Source: Candidatus Poseidonia sp. (lineage in GTDB: Archaea; Thermoplasmatota; Poseidoniia; Poseidoniales; Poseidoniaceae). Taken from it: 5,644 bases of DNA. The stretch spans positions 1,412 through 7,055 of the forward strand of contig DUIU01000002.1 in assembly GCA_013330155.1 (NCBI GenBank), in the 5' to 3' direction. The translations under genes and the position numbers were made by a program. Below the pieces are notes generated by a model that searched no databases, was not told where the DNA came from, and saw nothing but the letters and a program-made list of their open reading frames with translations. Positions 1 to 4,981 of the stretch are shown in pieces (the stretch's first letter is position 1; each line of letters opens with the position of its first letter).

Positions 1-278
1 TTTTCTTCCCCAAGGGTGAGAACGTCCATCAAACCGACGCCTCGACGGGTGTCTTTGACAATTCGACCGTCAATCTTGGCCAGTTCGTTGTGAAGAATAA
101 ATCGGACTTCACGGGCCGTTTTTGCCAAACGAAGCACGTCGCGGATCACGAGGGTGACCGGCATGCAGAGTTCGAGGGCGTGAGCACCAGGAGTTGGGCG
201 AGTCACCCACACCGTGGTCTTTCGTGGCAAAGGCCAGCTTCGAGGCATGGCCAAGCGCTTCAAGTGATTGCTGCTCAT
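1..278 (-). CDS. rps4e: Small-subunit ribosomal protein eS4 (S4e), 3' part outside the window
   Basis: The reading frame starting at ATG 278 and open to the window edge encodes the first 92 residues of archaeal/eukaryotic eS4, an rRNA-binding protein of the 30S body absent from bacteria. It reads MSSNHLKRLAMPRSWPLPRK, with the family hallmark HLKRLxxPxxW at residues 5-15, then RPTPGAHALELCMPVTLVIRDVLRLA at 27-52 and the S4-domain core EVRFILHNELAKIDGRIVKD at 57-76, followed by GVGLMDVL. Full eS4 is about 235-245 residues, so the KOW-containing remainder is missing. The start lies 9 bases after AGGAG and 5 bases after the uL24 stop. Order uL24-eS4 is the archaeal norm; uL5 would be expected next. 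Confidence 0.96.
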   Translation of the reverse strand, partial: MSSNHLKRLAMPRSWPLPRKTTVWVTRPTPGAHALELCMPVTLVIRDVLRLAKTAREVRFILHNELAKIDGRIVKDTRRGVGLMDVLTLGEE

Positions 279-283
279 CTGAT

Positions 284-691
284 TCAACTCCTGTTTCCAG
301 TCAATTTTGCGATGCGGAGGCGGTCCGACTCATCGAGTTGGGTTACCACCACATTCGAGACGTGCACTGGAACCGCCTCTTCCTTGTTATCGGCCTTGCT
401 GGCCTTGACACCTTCAATGTACAATCGACCCTTTTCAGAGTCGATGCGGAGCACGGCACCCGTCAACGGGTCTCCGTTGCGCTTGCCACCGTGTCGCTTG
501 CCACCATGGGATTGATCTCCACGGTTGACCTGAACAATATCGCCCACACGAACCGTGACGGTTCGGACGCCGGCAAATCGTGCGTCTGGCTTGGCGAGTT
601 GCAGACGAGCTGCGACACGCTTTCGCTTCTGATGCATGGGCGCATTGAAGTGCGCCTTGCGTTGCTTTCCTGGTTTCATACTCTTGACCAT
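284..691 (-). CDS. rpl24: Large-subunit ribosomal protein uL24 (L24) with HGGKR repeat insert
   Basis: The product is uL24, an assembly-initiating 23S rRNA-binding protein near the tunnel exit, of the archaeal/eukaryotic (L26-like) form. Residues 7-25 (PGKQRKAHFNAPMHQKRKR) match the archaeal N-terminus. The KOW domain follows with VRVGDIVQVNRGD at 47-59, then LTGAVLRIDSEKGRLYIEGVKASKADNKE at 76-104 and VHVSNVVVTQLD at 109-120. It has 135 residues, against about 115-125 usual. The surplus lies in the KOW loop, where residues 62-71 read HGGKRHGGKR, a perfect five-residue tandem duplication. ATG 691 sits 4 bases after a GAGGGAG site that merges with the uL14 stop; gap to uL14 is 9 bases, to eS4 5 bases. 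Confidence 0.96.
   Translation of the reverse strand: MVKSMKPGKQRKAHFNAPMHQKRKRVAARLQLAKPDARFAGVRTVTVRVGDIVQVNRGDQSHGGKRHGGKRNGDPLTGAVLRIDSEKGRLYIEGVKASKADNKEEAVPVHVSNVVVTQLDESDRLRIAKLTGNRS
288..292 (-). promoter_or_regulatory. Ribosome binding site of eS4 inside uL24
   Basis: AGGAG covers the last sense codons of uL24 (Arg-Ser), 9 bases before the eS4 ATG at 278. Confidence 0.65.
479..508 (-). repeat. 15-bp tandem duplication inside uL24
   Basis: Two adjacent 15-base copies, 494-508 and 479-493, encode HGGKR twice. The copies differ at only two positions, both in third codon positions (CAT/CAC and CGA/CGC), so the protein repeat is exact while the DNA has begun to diverge. It lies in the loop of the KOW domain. 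Confidence 0.85.
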
Positions 692-695
692 GATA

Positions 696-703
696 CTCCC
701 TCA
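696..703 (-). promoter_or_regulatory. Stop/ribosome-binding junction TGAGGGAG, uL14-uL24
   Basis: The uL14 stop is fused to GGGAG, a variant of the TGAGGTGA junction. The uL24 ATG is 4 bases downstream. Confidence 0.75.
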
Positions 704-1099
704 GACGATTTGCTTTGCATTGGCGGCGATACGAGGCCAGCGTTCTGCTGCCTCACGAGCAACGGGTCCCTTGATGTCGGAACCGGTGACGTCGCCTTTC
801 TCGTTGACGATGACACATGCGTTGTCTTCGAATTGAACCCACGTACCGTCAACACGACGGAACGGACGGCGCTGTCGGATAATGACGGCGTTGAACATTT
901 GTCGGCGGGTATCGGGTGTACCCTTCTTGACCGAGACCTTGGCCATGTCGCCAACGCCTGCGGCTGGGTACCGTCGCATGGTACCACCGAGTTTGAGAAC
1001 GTTCAGGATTTGAACAACCTTGGCTCCGGTGTTGTCAGCAACGTGCAACCGTGCTGCGGTTGGCAGACCACGGGTTTGCTTTCCGGCGATGCCCTTCAT
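701..1099 (-). CDS. rpl14: Large-subunit ribosomal protein uL14 (L14)
   Basis: The product is uL14, a five-stranded barrel on the subunit interface that helps form intersubunit bridges and the binding platform for anti-association and GTPase factors. The 132 residues equal the archaeal norm. Motifs are MKGIAGKQTRGLP at the start, VADNTGAK at 20-27, PAAGVGDMAKVSVKKGTPD at 45-63, RQRRPFRRVDGTWVQFEDNA at 75-94, and the archaeal/eukaryotic C-terminus GPVAREAAERWPRIAANAKQIV at 111-132. The ATG overlaps the uS17 stop by one base. Its ribosome binding site GGGGGTG lies inside the last codons of uS17 (7-base spacer), which suggests coupled translation. The TGA stop merges with the binding site of uL24. 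Confidence 0.98.
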   Translation of the reverse strand: MKGIAGKQTRGLPTAARLHVADNTGAKVVQILNVLKLGGTMRRYPAAGVGDMAKVSVKKGTPDTRRQMFNAVIIRQRRPFRRVDGTWVQFEDNACVIVNEKGDVTGSDIKGPVAREAAERWPRIAANAKQIV

Positions 1100-1434
1100 C
1101 AGACAACACCCCCAGAGTTCTCAATGACACAAAACGAAACGGTCTTGGAGAGCGGTCGGCATTCCATGACCTTCACGTTGTCGCCAATGCTGACTTCACC
1201 GATGCACGAAGGCAGGTGAGCAGAGACAACGCTGGTGCGCTTCTCAAACCGCTCGTACTTCTTCATGTATCGAACGTTGTGTCGCTCGATGGTGATGGTT
1301 CTCTGCATGCCAACACTTGAGACGGTTCCTTCGAGGACTTGTCCTCGGAGTCGCAAACTGCCGTAAAACGGGCAGTTCACATCACCGTCCCACTCGCCGG
1401 TGGGGTTCTTTACGTCAACGCCAATGTCTCGCAT
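1099..1434 (-). CDS. rps17: Small-subunit ribosomal protein uS17 (S17)
   Basis: The product is uS17, a primary 16S rRNA-binding OB-fold protein. Archaeal signature segments are MRDIGVDV at the start, NCPFYGSLRLRG at residues 20-31, KYERFEKRTSVVSAHLPSC at 59-77, and GDNVKVMECRPLSKTVSF at 84-101. The 111 residues match archaeal uS17 (about 105-115). ATG 1434 is chosen because it starts exactly where the family starts; the frame runs further upstream but only through Rpp29 coding sequence. A weak AAGG lies 9 bases upstream. Odd point: the usual archaeal 'C-x4-C-P-F-H-G' near residue 15 appears as W-x5-C-P-F-Y-G, so only one of the two cysteines is kept. The stop TGA overlaps the uL14 ATG by one base (TGATG). 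Confidence 0.97.
   Translation of the reverse strand: MRDIGVDVKNPTGEWDGDVNCPFYGSLRLRGQVLEGTVSSVGMQRTITIERHNVRYMKKYERFEKRTSVVSAHLPSCIGEVSIGDNVKVMECRPLSKTVSFCVIENSGGVV
1107..1113 (-). promoter_or_regulatory. Ribosome binding site of uL14 inside uS17
   Basis: GGGGGTG lies in the Gly-Gly codons near the end of uS17, 7 bases before the uL14 ATG that overlaps the uS17 stop. Confidence 0.7.
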
Positions 1435-1438
1435 CGTA

Positions 1439-1696
1439 TCATGCCTTCCTGTATGTTCGGTGGATCCTGTCTTCGGGGCGCTGACCCACCATGGCCCCTT
1501 GGATGACAACATCGCTGTTGTCAACGGTGAATGTGATACTGGCCTTGTTCAAGACCACGCGGTGTTCTCCCTCGAGGAGAACGACGGTGTTTCGGGTTTC
1601 GTCAATGACGATGCCCTGGCGACCGGCCAAGGTTGAATCGGTGGAGGAGGTAATGGTCATGGAACGACCGATCCAGGATTGATTGTAGATTTCCAT
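1439..1696 (-). CDS. rnp1: Ribonuclease P protein component 1 (Rpp29/POP4 family), short form
   Basis: The product is archaeal Rpp29 (UPF0086/POP4), which pairs with Rpp21 and binds the RNase P RNA that cuts the 5' leader from pre-tRNA. The diagnostic segment is AGRQGIVIDETRNTVVLL at residues 24-41, the strand pair of the Sm-like barrel, followed by HRVVLNKASITFTV and GAMVGQRPEDRIHR at 67-80. The start at 1696 gives MEIYNQSWIG ('..WIGR.. .. ' precedes the barrel as expected for the 'elIGl' region). It is one base after the aIF1 stop and 7 bases behind GGAGGTG. Upstream in-frame starts exist but lie inside aIF1. At 85 residues it is at the small end for the archaeal family (about 90-125), lacking most of the N-terminal extension. 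Its presence in this operon is usual in Euryarchaeota. Confidence 0.94.
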   Translation of the reverse strand: MEIYNQSWIGRSMTITSSTDSTLAGRQGIVIDETRNTVVLLEGEHRVVLNKASITFTVDNSDVVIQGAMVGQRPEDRIHRTYRKA

Positions 1697-1697
1697 T

Positions 1698-1997
1698 TCA
1701 TCGCACCTCCACATTGAATCCGTTGTTTTTGAGCACTTGAGCAGCTTTCTTCTTGTGATCTCCTTGAAGTTCAATCAATCGTCCCTTTACTGTTCCACCT
1801 GCGGCACATTTGTTCTTCAGGAGTTTTGCAAGTTGATTGATGTCAATTGCTGCGTCGTCAATGCCCTCCACTTTTGTCACAATTTTTCCATAGCGTCTTC
1901 GGTCGGTTGAGAGAATGGCTTTTTGTTGCTCTTTTGCAATTTCTTGGCAGATGCACAGTTCATTGGGTAGTCCGCAAGTATTGCAAATAGCCGCCAT
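1698..1997 (-). CDS. Translation initiation factor aIF1 (SUI1/eIF1 family) with N-terminal Cys cluster
   Basis: The product is the archaeal homologue of eIF1/SUI1, which binds the 30S subunit near the P site and helps discriminate the correct start codon. The SUI1 core covers about residues 28-99. It includes RRYGKIVTKVEGID at 34-47 and the conserved CAAGGTVKGRLIELQGDH at 64-81, ending with the helix and NGFNVEVR. Ahead of the core, residues 5-17 form CNTCGLPNELCIC, a four-cysteine cluster (C5, C8, C15, C17) able to bind zinc. From memory, similar leaders occur in haloarchaeal and other euryarchaeal aIF1. Length (99) fits the family. The gene lies 23 bases after uL29, the largest gap in the window, and its stop is one base from the Rpp29 start. 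The position between uL29 and Rpp29 is standard in Euryarchaeota. Confidence 0.96.
   Translation of the reverse strand: MAAICNTCGLPNELCICQEIAKEQQKAILSTDRRRYGKIVTKVEGIDDAAIDINQLAKLLKNKCAAGGTVKGRLIELQGDHKKKAAQVLKNNGFNVEVR
1704..1710 (-). promoter_or_regulatory. Ribosome binding site of Rpp29 inside aIF1
   Basis: GGAGGTG lies within the codons for the terminal Glu-Val of aIF1, 7 bases before ATG 1696. It supports that start over the upstream in-frame alternatives. Confidence 0.8.
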
Positions 1998-2001
1998 TGT
2001 T

Positions 2002-2013
2002 CTCCATCACCTC
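2002..2013 (-). promoter_or_regulatory. Double ribosome-binding-like site before aIF1
   Basis: The uL29-aIF1 gap contains GAGGTGATGGAG, that is a GAGGTGA 9-10 bases from the aIF1 ATG and a GGAG only 4 bases from it. The GAGGTGA resembles the other junctions but here is not fused to the preceding stop. Which part pairs with 16S rRNA cannot be told from sequence. Confidence 0.6.
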
Positions 2014-2020
2014 GTTATGT

Positions 2021-2218
2021 TCATTGATCGTTGTTCATGTGCGTCTTGAGACGCGCAATGCTTCGTCGGGTGGCCTTGTAAGCACCCATGTTGGATGGGG
2101 TGCCACCAAGTGCCTTCTCAGCACGAAGTTGGAGCAGTTCTTCCTGAAGTTCGAGAAGACGTGCTTCACGAGCCTCGGTGCTCATGGAAGAGATTTCTCG
2201 ATTGGAGACAAAACTCAC
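2021..2218 (-). CDS. rpl29: Large-subunit ribosomal protein uL29 (L29), GTG start
   Basis: The product is uL29, a small helical hairpin protein beside uL23 at the tunnel exit. The 65-residue chain has the archaeal layout: 'REISSMSTEAREARLLELQEELLQLRAEKALGG' at residues 7-39, then 'TRRSIARLKT' at 50-59. The start is GTG at 2218 in a GTGA overlap with the uS3 stop, behind a strong AGGAGG. It is supported because the residues before the internal Met-12 (MSFVSNREISS) align with the usual start of archaeal uL29 ('MAILRxxEIRxMS'). ATG 2185 would delete that conserved part. This is the only GTG start I assign in the window and the only 4-base overlap, suggesting translational coupling to uS3. Confidence 0.95.
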   Translation of the reverse strand: MSFVSNREISSMSTEAREARLLELQEELLQLRAEKALGGTPSNMGAYKATRRSIARLKTHMNNDQ

Positions 2219-2874
2219 TGGGAACCCTCCTCTTCTGCGGCCGCTTGTGCGGCTTGAATCTTGAGCTCTTCTTCCGAGAAGATGCTGATTTCGTGAGGCA
2301 GGCGGGTGCCCGGTCGCATGATTTCAACGGTGACACCGATGGTGCCGAGTTTCTTGACGGCGACCGAGTAGCCTTTGTCCATGTGCTGAAGAGCGGTCTC
2401 ACCGCAATACTTCACGTGGCCACGAATGTACTTCTCTGTTCGGTTTCGAGAACCGGTCAGTTTTCCAGCCACGGTCACAATGACGCCGCGAGCACCAGCA
2501 TCCATGATGTTCTGGGCTGCGCTGTGGCAGGAGCGACGGTGGTACCATCCACGCTCAAGGGATGAGGCGATTTTCTCAGCCATCACTTGTGCGTTGAGGG
2601 TTGGGTTCTTGACTTCCTCAACCTTGAGTTTGGGGTTGGTGAGGCTGAATTCTTGGTTCAGGCGGGTTTGAAGATCGTTGATGATCTTTCCTTTTCGACC
2701 GATGACCATACCTGGGCGTTCAGCGTGGACGGTTACTTCAGTACCGCCGGGGGTACGTCGGATGTCTAGGCCACCAAACCCAGATTTAGAGGTGTTCTTC
2801 ATCAGGAACTCGCGAACGAGCAGGCGCTCGACGTTGCGGTCAACGATGGTTCGTAGAATGCTTTGCTTACCCAT
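2215..2874 (-). CDS. rps3: Small-subunit ribosomal protein uS3 (S3)
   Basis: The product is uS3, a small-subunit head protein at the mRNA entry channel. An N-terminal type II KH domain spans roughly residues 15-95, with MVIGRKGKII at 56-65 and the GxxG loop GRKG at 59-62. The C-terminal uS3 domain shows NAQVMAEKIASSLERGWYHRR at 94-114 and AGKLTGSRNRTEKYIRGHVKYCGE at 136-159. The acidic/alanine-rich tail ends EEEGSQ. The frame is open 11 codons further upstream, but those codons overlap the end of uL22 and its TGAGGTGA. The ATG at 2874, six bases after GGTG and giving MGKQSIL, is therefore the likely start (219 residues). The last codons carry the ribosome binding site of uL29, and the stop overlaps its GTG. 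Confidence 0.97.
   Translation of the reverse strand: MGKQSILRTIVDRNVERLLVREFLMKNTSKSGFGGLDIRRTPGGTEVTVHAERPGMVIGRKGKIINDLQTRLNQEFSLTNPKLKVEEVKNPTLNAQVMAEKIASSLERGWYHRRSCHSAAQNIMDAGARGVIVTVAGKLTGSRNRTEKYIRGHVKYCGETALQHMDKGYSVAVKKLGTIGVTVEIMRPGTRLPHEISIFSEEELKIQAAQAAAEEEGSQ
2226..2231 (-). promoter_or_regulatory. Ribosome binding site of uL29 inside uS3
   Basis: AGGAGG lies in the codons for the Glu-Glu-Gly near the end of uS3, with 7 bases to the GTG of uL29. It supports the GTG start and the 4-base GTGA overlap. Confidence 0.8.
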
Positions 2875-2879
2875 AATGT

Positions 2880-2887
2880 TCACCTCA
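2880..2887 (-). promoter_or_regulatory. Stop/ribosome-binding junction TGAGGTGA, uL22-uS3; decides the uS3 start
   Basis: The uL22 stop is fused to GGTGA. The uS3 ATG at 2874 is 6 bases after GGTG. The site argues against any longer uS3 reading that begins inside uL22. Confidence 0.85.
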
Positions 2888-3481
2888 GAAGTCGTCCTCC
2901 AATTCATCGCCCATGACGTTCATGTCTTCCAAGAAGACTTCCAAGTTCACACGGTAGTGGTTGCTTGGAGTTGCACGGCCACGAGCACGTGGAATCCATC
3001 CCTTGCGGATGGGCCCACGATGAGCAGCGATGTGCGTGATGACCATTTCATCGGCATCAATGTCTTCGTATTGGAATCGTGCGTTCTCCATGGCGCTCTC
3101 AATGAGCTTGATGATGGCTCGAGAAGCCTTCACAGGGAATCGGCCAGGGCCGATACCGCCTTTGCGGTGTCCAACCATTGAAGGGCCAGAGCGACGCTTG
3201 CGCTTGTTGCCGCTTCCCAAACGGAAGGGGACTGCGGCGGCTTTGCGGCGAACATCGGCTCGGTCGGAGTCAATGCGGAGCACTTCGTTCAAGTAAGCAA
3301 CGGCTTCACCAGCGGTCTTGTTCTTGACCGCACGGCACACTTCGAAACAGTGCTTGACGTGCATGTCAACGTTGGTAGCACGGGCGGTGGCCAATCGGTT
3401 ACCTTGCAAGAGTTGGGTGTAACCGCGTTGAGGGAGTTGTCGTCGACGACTGCGTCGATCCATTTGATTTCTCTTTGCCAT
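2885..3481 (-). CDS. rpl22: Large-subunit ribosomal protein uL22 (L22), enlarged form
   Basis: The product is uL22, which contacts all 23S rRNA domains and lines the peptide exit tunnel. Family segments are EVCRAVKNKTAGEAVAYLNEV at residues 47-67, VGHRKGGIGPGRFPVKASRAI at 103-123, and AAHRGPIRKGWIPRARGRATP at 152-172. With 198 residues it is longer than typical archaeal uL22 (about 150-160). The excess lies in a basic N-terminus, in a spacer of about 30 residues (70-102, with GNKRKRRSGP) before the VGHRKGG segment, and in an acidic tail ending GDELEDDF. Three starts are close together: GTG 3490, ATG 3484 and ATG 3481. I prefer 3481 because it gives a 6-base spacer after GGTG, like the neighbours; GTG 3490 lies inside the binding site itself. 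Confidence 0.95.
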   Translation of the reverse strand: MAKRNQMDRRSRRRQLPQRGYTQLLQGNRLATARATNVDMHVKHCFEVCRAVKNKTAGEAVAYLNEVLRIDSDRADVRRKAAAVPFRLGSGNKRKRRSGPSMVGHRKGGIGPGRFPVKASRAIIKLIESAMENARFQYEDIDADEMVITHIAAHRGPIRKGWIPRARGRATPSNHYRVNLEVFLEDMNVMGDELEDDF

Positions 3482-3486
3482 CATTT

Positions 3487-3494
3487 TCACCTCA
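3487..3494 (-). promoter_or_regulatory. Stop/ribosome-binding junction TGAGGTGA, uS19-uL22; decides the uL22 start
   Basis: The uS19 stop is fused to GGTGA, followed by AAATGATG. Of the two adjacent ATGs, the second (3481) gives a 6-base spacer like the neighbours and the first (3484) gives 3 bases. The GTG within the site itself is unlikely to be the start. Confidence 0.8.
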
Positions 3495-3980
3495 CTTCAA
3501 CGGAACGTGCTTGGACGAACGGGTAGCACCAACACCCGGGCCACTGTGGGCCACGCCTCGTCGAGTCACGGCAAATTCACCAAGGTAGTGACCGATCATC
3601 TCTGGTTTGACGTCAACCTCTACGAAGTGTTGGCCGTTGTGAATAGCGATGCGGCGTCCGACAAATTGTGGAAGAATAGGCATGTCTCGGCGGTGCGTTC
3701 GAACCGTCTTGGCACTCGAGCGGAGCATACGGTTGAGGAAATGTTCGTTTTCAACGGACATACCTCGGCCAAGGCTGCGTCGCACACGGGACGGGAGAAG
3801 TCCGACGATGTAGTCTTCTTCTCCGGTTTCGGACCACATAGGCATTTGGTTGAGTTGTTCCATGGTGAAACCACGGTAGGTGAACTCTTTCTTCACACGT
3901 GCCGAAGTGGTCGAAAGGCGCTTACGTGCCTTACGTCGGCTGGCTTTGGGGGTCATAAAGGACTTCTTTTTCTTAGCCAT
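3492..3980 (-). CDS. rps19: Small-subunit ribosomal protein uS19 (S19)
   Basis: The product is uS19 of archaeal/eukaryotic (S15e-like) type, which binds 16S rRNA in the head of the small subunit near the A-site finger bridge. Conserved segments are FTYRG at residues 33-37, RTHRRDMPILPQFVG at 94-108, KPEMIGHYLGEFAVTRR at 125-141 and HSGPGVGATRSSKHVPLK at 145-162. At 162 residues it is somewhat longer than many archaeal versions (about 130-150). The extra length is a Lys/Arg-rich N-terminus (residues 1-31), probably a disordered rRNA-contacting tail. ATG 3980 follows GAGGTGAT with a 7-base spacer after GGTG. The gene lies 11 bases after uL2 and 10 bases before uL22. Confidence 0.98.
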   Translation of the reverse strand: MAKKKKSFMTPKASRRKARKRLSTTSARVKKEFTYRGFTMEQLNQMPMWSETGEEDYIVGLLPSRVRRSLGRGMSVENEHFLNRMLRSSAKTVRTHRRDMPILPQFVGRRIAIHNGQHFVEVDVKPEMIGHYLGEFAVTRRGVAHSGPGVGATRSSKHVPLK

Positions 3981-3986
3981 GCATCA

Positions 3987-3994
3987 TCACCTCA
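3987..3994 (-). promoter_or_regulatory. Stop/ribosome-binding junction TGAGGTGA, uL2-uS19
   Basis: The uL2 stop TGA is fused to GGTGA. The uS19 ATG is 7 bases after GGTG (TGAGGTGATGATGCATG). An ATG lies nearer to the site but out of frame with uS19. Confidence 0.85.
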
Positions 3995-4708
3995 AATTTT
4001 CTTACCTCGTCCACGACCGGTTCGGCTTGGTGCAATCAAACCAACCTTGGCGCCCGGTGGCGTACCACGAGCAACGGAGTTGGGTCCGTGAACAGCCTGG
4101 TGGTTTCCACCGCCGTGTGGGTGATCAACAGGGTTCATGGCCACACCAGAAACGTGTGGGTAGAGTTTACCACGGGCCTTAGCCTTGTAATAGGCTGCAC
4201 CGGCCGTTCGCAGTGGCATCTCATCTCGGCCGTGGCCGGCAAGAACGCCAATGGTTGCACGGCAGCTTGCTGGAAGTTCCTTCAAGGCGCCGGAGGGCAT
4301 GCGAATACGGACCATGTCTCCAACGCGGGATTCCACGGTGCAGGAGTTGCCAGCAGACCGGGCCACTTTACCGCCGTCTCCGGGTCGGAGTTCGAGGTTG
4401 TTGATGGCCGTACCTTCAGGGATATTACCCAACTGGGTAATGTTTCCAGGTCGAAGAGCAACGTTGTCGCCAATGGCCACTTTGCTACCGATGGCGAGGC
4501 CTTCGGTGGCAGCGACCAAGGTGGTGTCGCCATCGGGCGTCTTGATGCGAGCGAGTGGAGCGCTGTGAACGGGGCTGTGAACCAGTTCAGTGACTTCACA
4601 CACCACGTCTTTTTCACGTGGCATGCGATTCTTACCTGGGAAACGGTGGCTGGCCACGCGGTAGCGTGGCGACGAACCTTTGCGTTGTGCACGAATTCTC
4701 TTACCCAT
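3992..4708 (-). CDS. rpl2: Large-subunit ribosomal protein uL2 (L2)
   Basis: The product is uL2, one of the most conserved ribosomal proteins, needed for subunit joining and for support of the peptidyl-transferase centre. The 238 residues fit archaeal uL2 (about 236-245). The N-terminus MGKRIRAQRKGS is typical of archaea. The RNA-binding core has IPEGTAINNLELRPGDGGKV at residues 96-115. The C-terminal part has GVAMNPVDHPHGGG at 188-201, including the histidine long implicated in function of the peptidyl-transferase centre, followed by a basic tail ending GRGRGKKI. No key residue is missing. The ATG lies 11 bases after the uL23 stop, behind GAGGTGAT. The TGA stop overlaps the ribosome binding region of uS19. 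Confidence 0.98.
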   Translation of the reverse strand: MGKRIRAQRKGSSPRYRVASHRFPGKNRMPREKDVVCEVTELVHSPVHSAPLARIKTPDGDTTLVAATEGLAIGSKVAIGDNVALRPGNITQLGNIPEGTAINNLELRPGDGGKVARSAGNSCTVESRVGDMVRIRMPSGALKELPASCRATIGVLAGHGRDEMPLRTAGAAYYKAKARGKLYPHVSGVAMNPVDHPHGGGNHQAVHGPNSVARGTPPGAKVGLIAPSRTGRGRGKKI

Positions 4709-4714
4709 GATAGA

Positions 4715-4722
4715 TCACCTCA
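4715..4722 (-). promoter_or_regulatory. Stop/ribosome-binding junction TGAGGTGA, uL23-uL2
   Basis: This has the same octamer as the uL4-uL23 junction: the uL23 stop supplies the TGA and the next five bases complete the binding site. The uL2 ATG follows 7 bases after GGTG. Confidence 0.85.
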
Positions 4723-4977
4723 GAATGCTCCTAGACGCATGGCAGCGTCTTCTGCGTCGTAGCCATCGGCCAGCTTCACCGAAGCGTGCTTGCCGTGTTT
4801 GGAGTTTCGAACGTTCACCTTGGCCACTTCGACATCAAAGATGGTCTCAACGGCTCGAGCGATTTGGGCCTTCGTTGCACTTCGGCGAACGATGAACTCA
4901 AGACGCTGCTCGGTGGTTCGGGCTTCCATGGATTTCTCAGTCAGCCATGGTTGAATGATAATGTCGTATGCGTTCAT
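4720..4977 (-). CDS. rpl23: Large-subunit ribosomal protein uL23 (L23)
   Basis: The 85-residue product matches archaeal uL23, a small alpha/beta protein at the exit-tunnel rim that binds 23S rRNA and serves as a docking site for factors such as the signal recognition particle. The family opening is seen at residues 7-16 (IIQPWLTEKS). The middle, residues 27-57, has the hallmark order 'EFIVRRSATKAQIARAVETIFDVEV.KVNV'. The C-terminus carries the usual 'KHASVKLADGYDAEDAAMRLG' style segment. Length equals the archaeal norm (about 82-88). The ATG is placed 5 bases after a GGTG ribosome binding motif and 9 bases after the uL4 stop. It sits between uL4 and uL2, as in nearly all archaea and bacteria. 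Confidence 0.98.
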   Translation of the reverse strand: MNAYDIIIQPWLTEKSMEARTTEQRLEFIVRRSATKAQIARAVETIFDVEVAKVNVRNSKHGKHASVKLADGYDAEDAAMRLGAF

Positions 4978-4981
4978 GATA

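Noticed and set aside
194..1219. A 341-codon open frame on the plus strand across eS4, uL24, uL14 and uS17.
   Set aside because: It is antisense to four well-conserved ribosomal genes and its translation resembles no family I know. Long antisense frames are expected when the true genes have biased third positions and few codons that read as stops on the other strand.
1998..2020. A possible internal promoter in the largest gap (uL29-aIF1).
   Set aside because: 23 bases are too few for a TATA/BRE and start site, and no clear archaeal TATA box is visible in the gap. It reads as a ribosome binding region only.
2875..2907. An 11-residue longer uS3 starting inside uL22.
   Set aside because: The extra residues (MNWRTTSEVNI) translate the uL22 end and the TGAGGTGA site, and the uS3 family begins near MGKQSIL.
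3507..4091. A 194-codon plus-strand open frame opposite uS19.
   Set aside because: It is a shadow of uS19 and crosses the uL2-uS19 junction without any relation to it.
4088..4762. A 224-codon plus-strand open frame opposite uL2.
   Set aside because: It is a shadow of uL2, which is conserved over its full length. There is no independent start signal and no protein motif.
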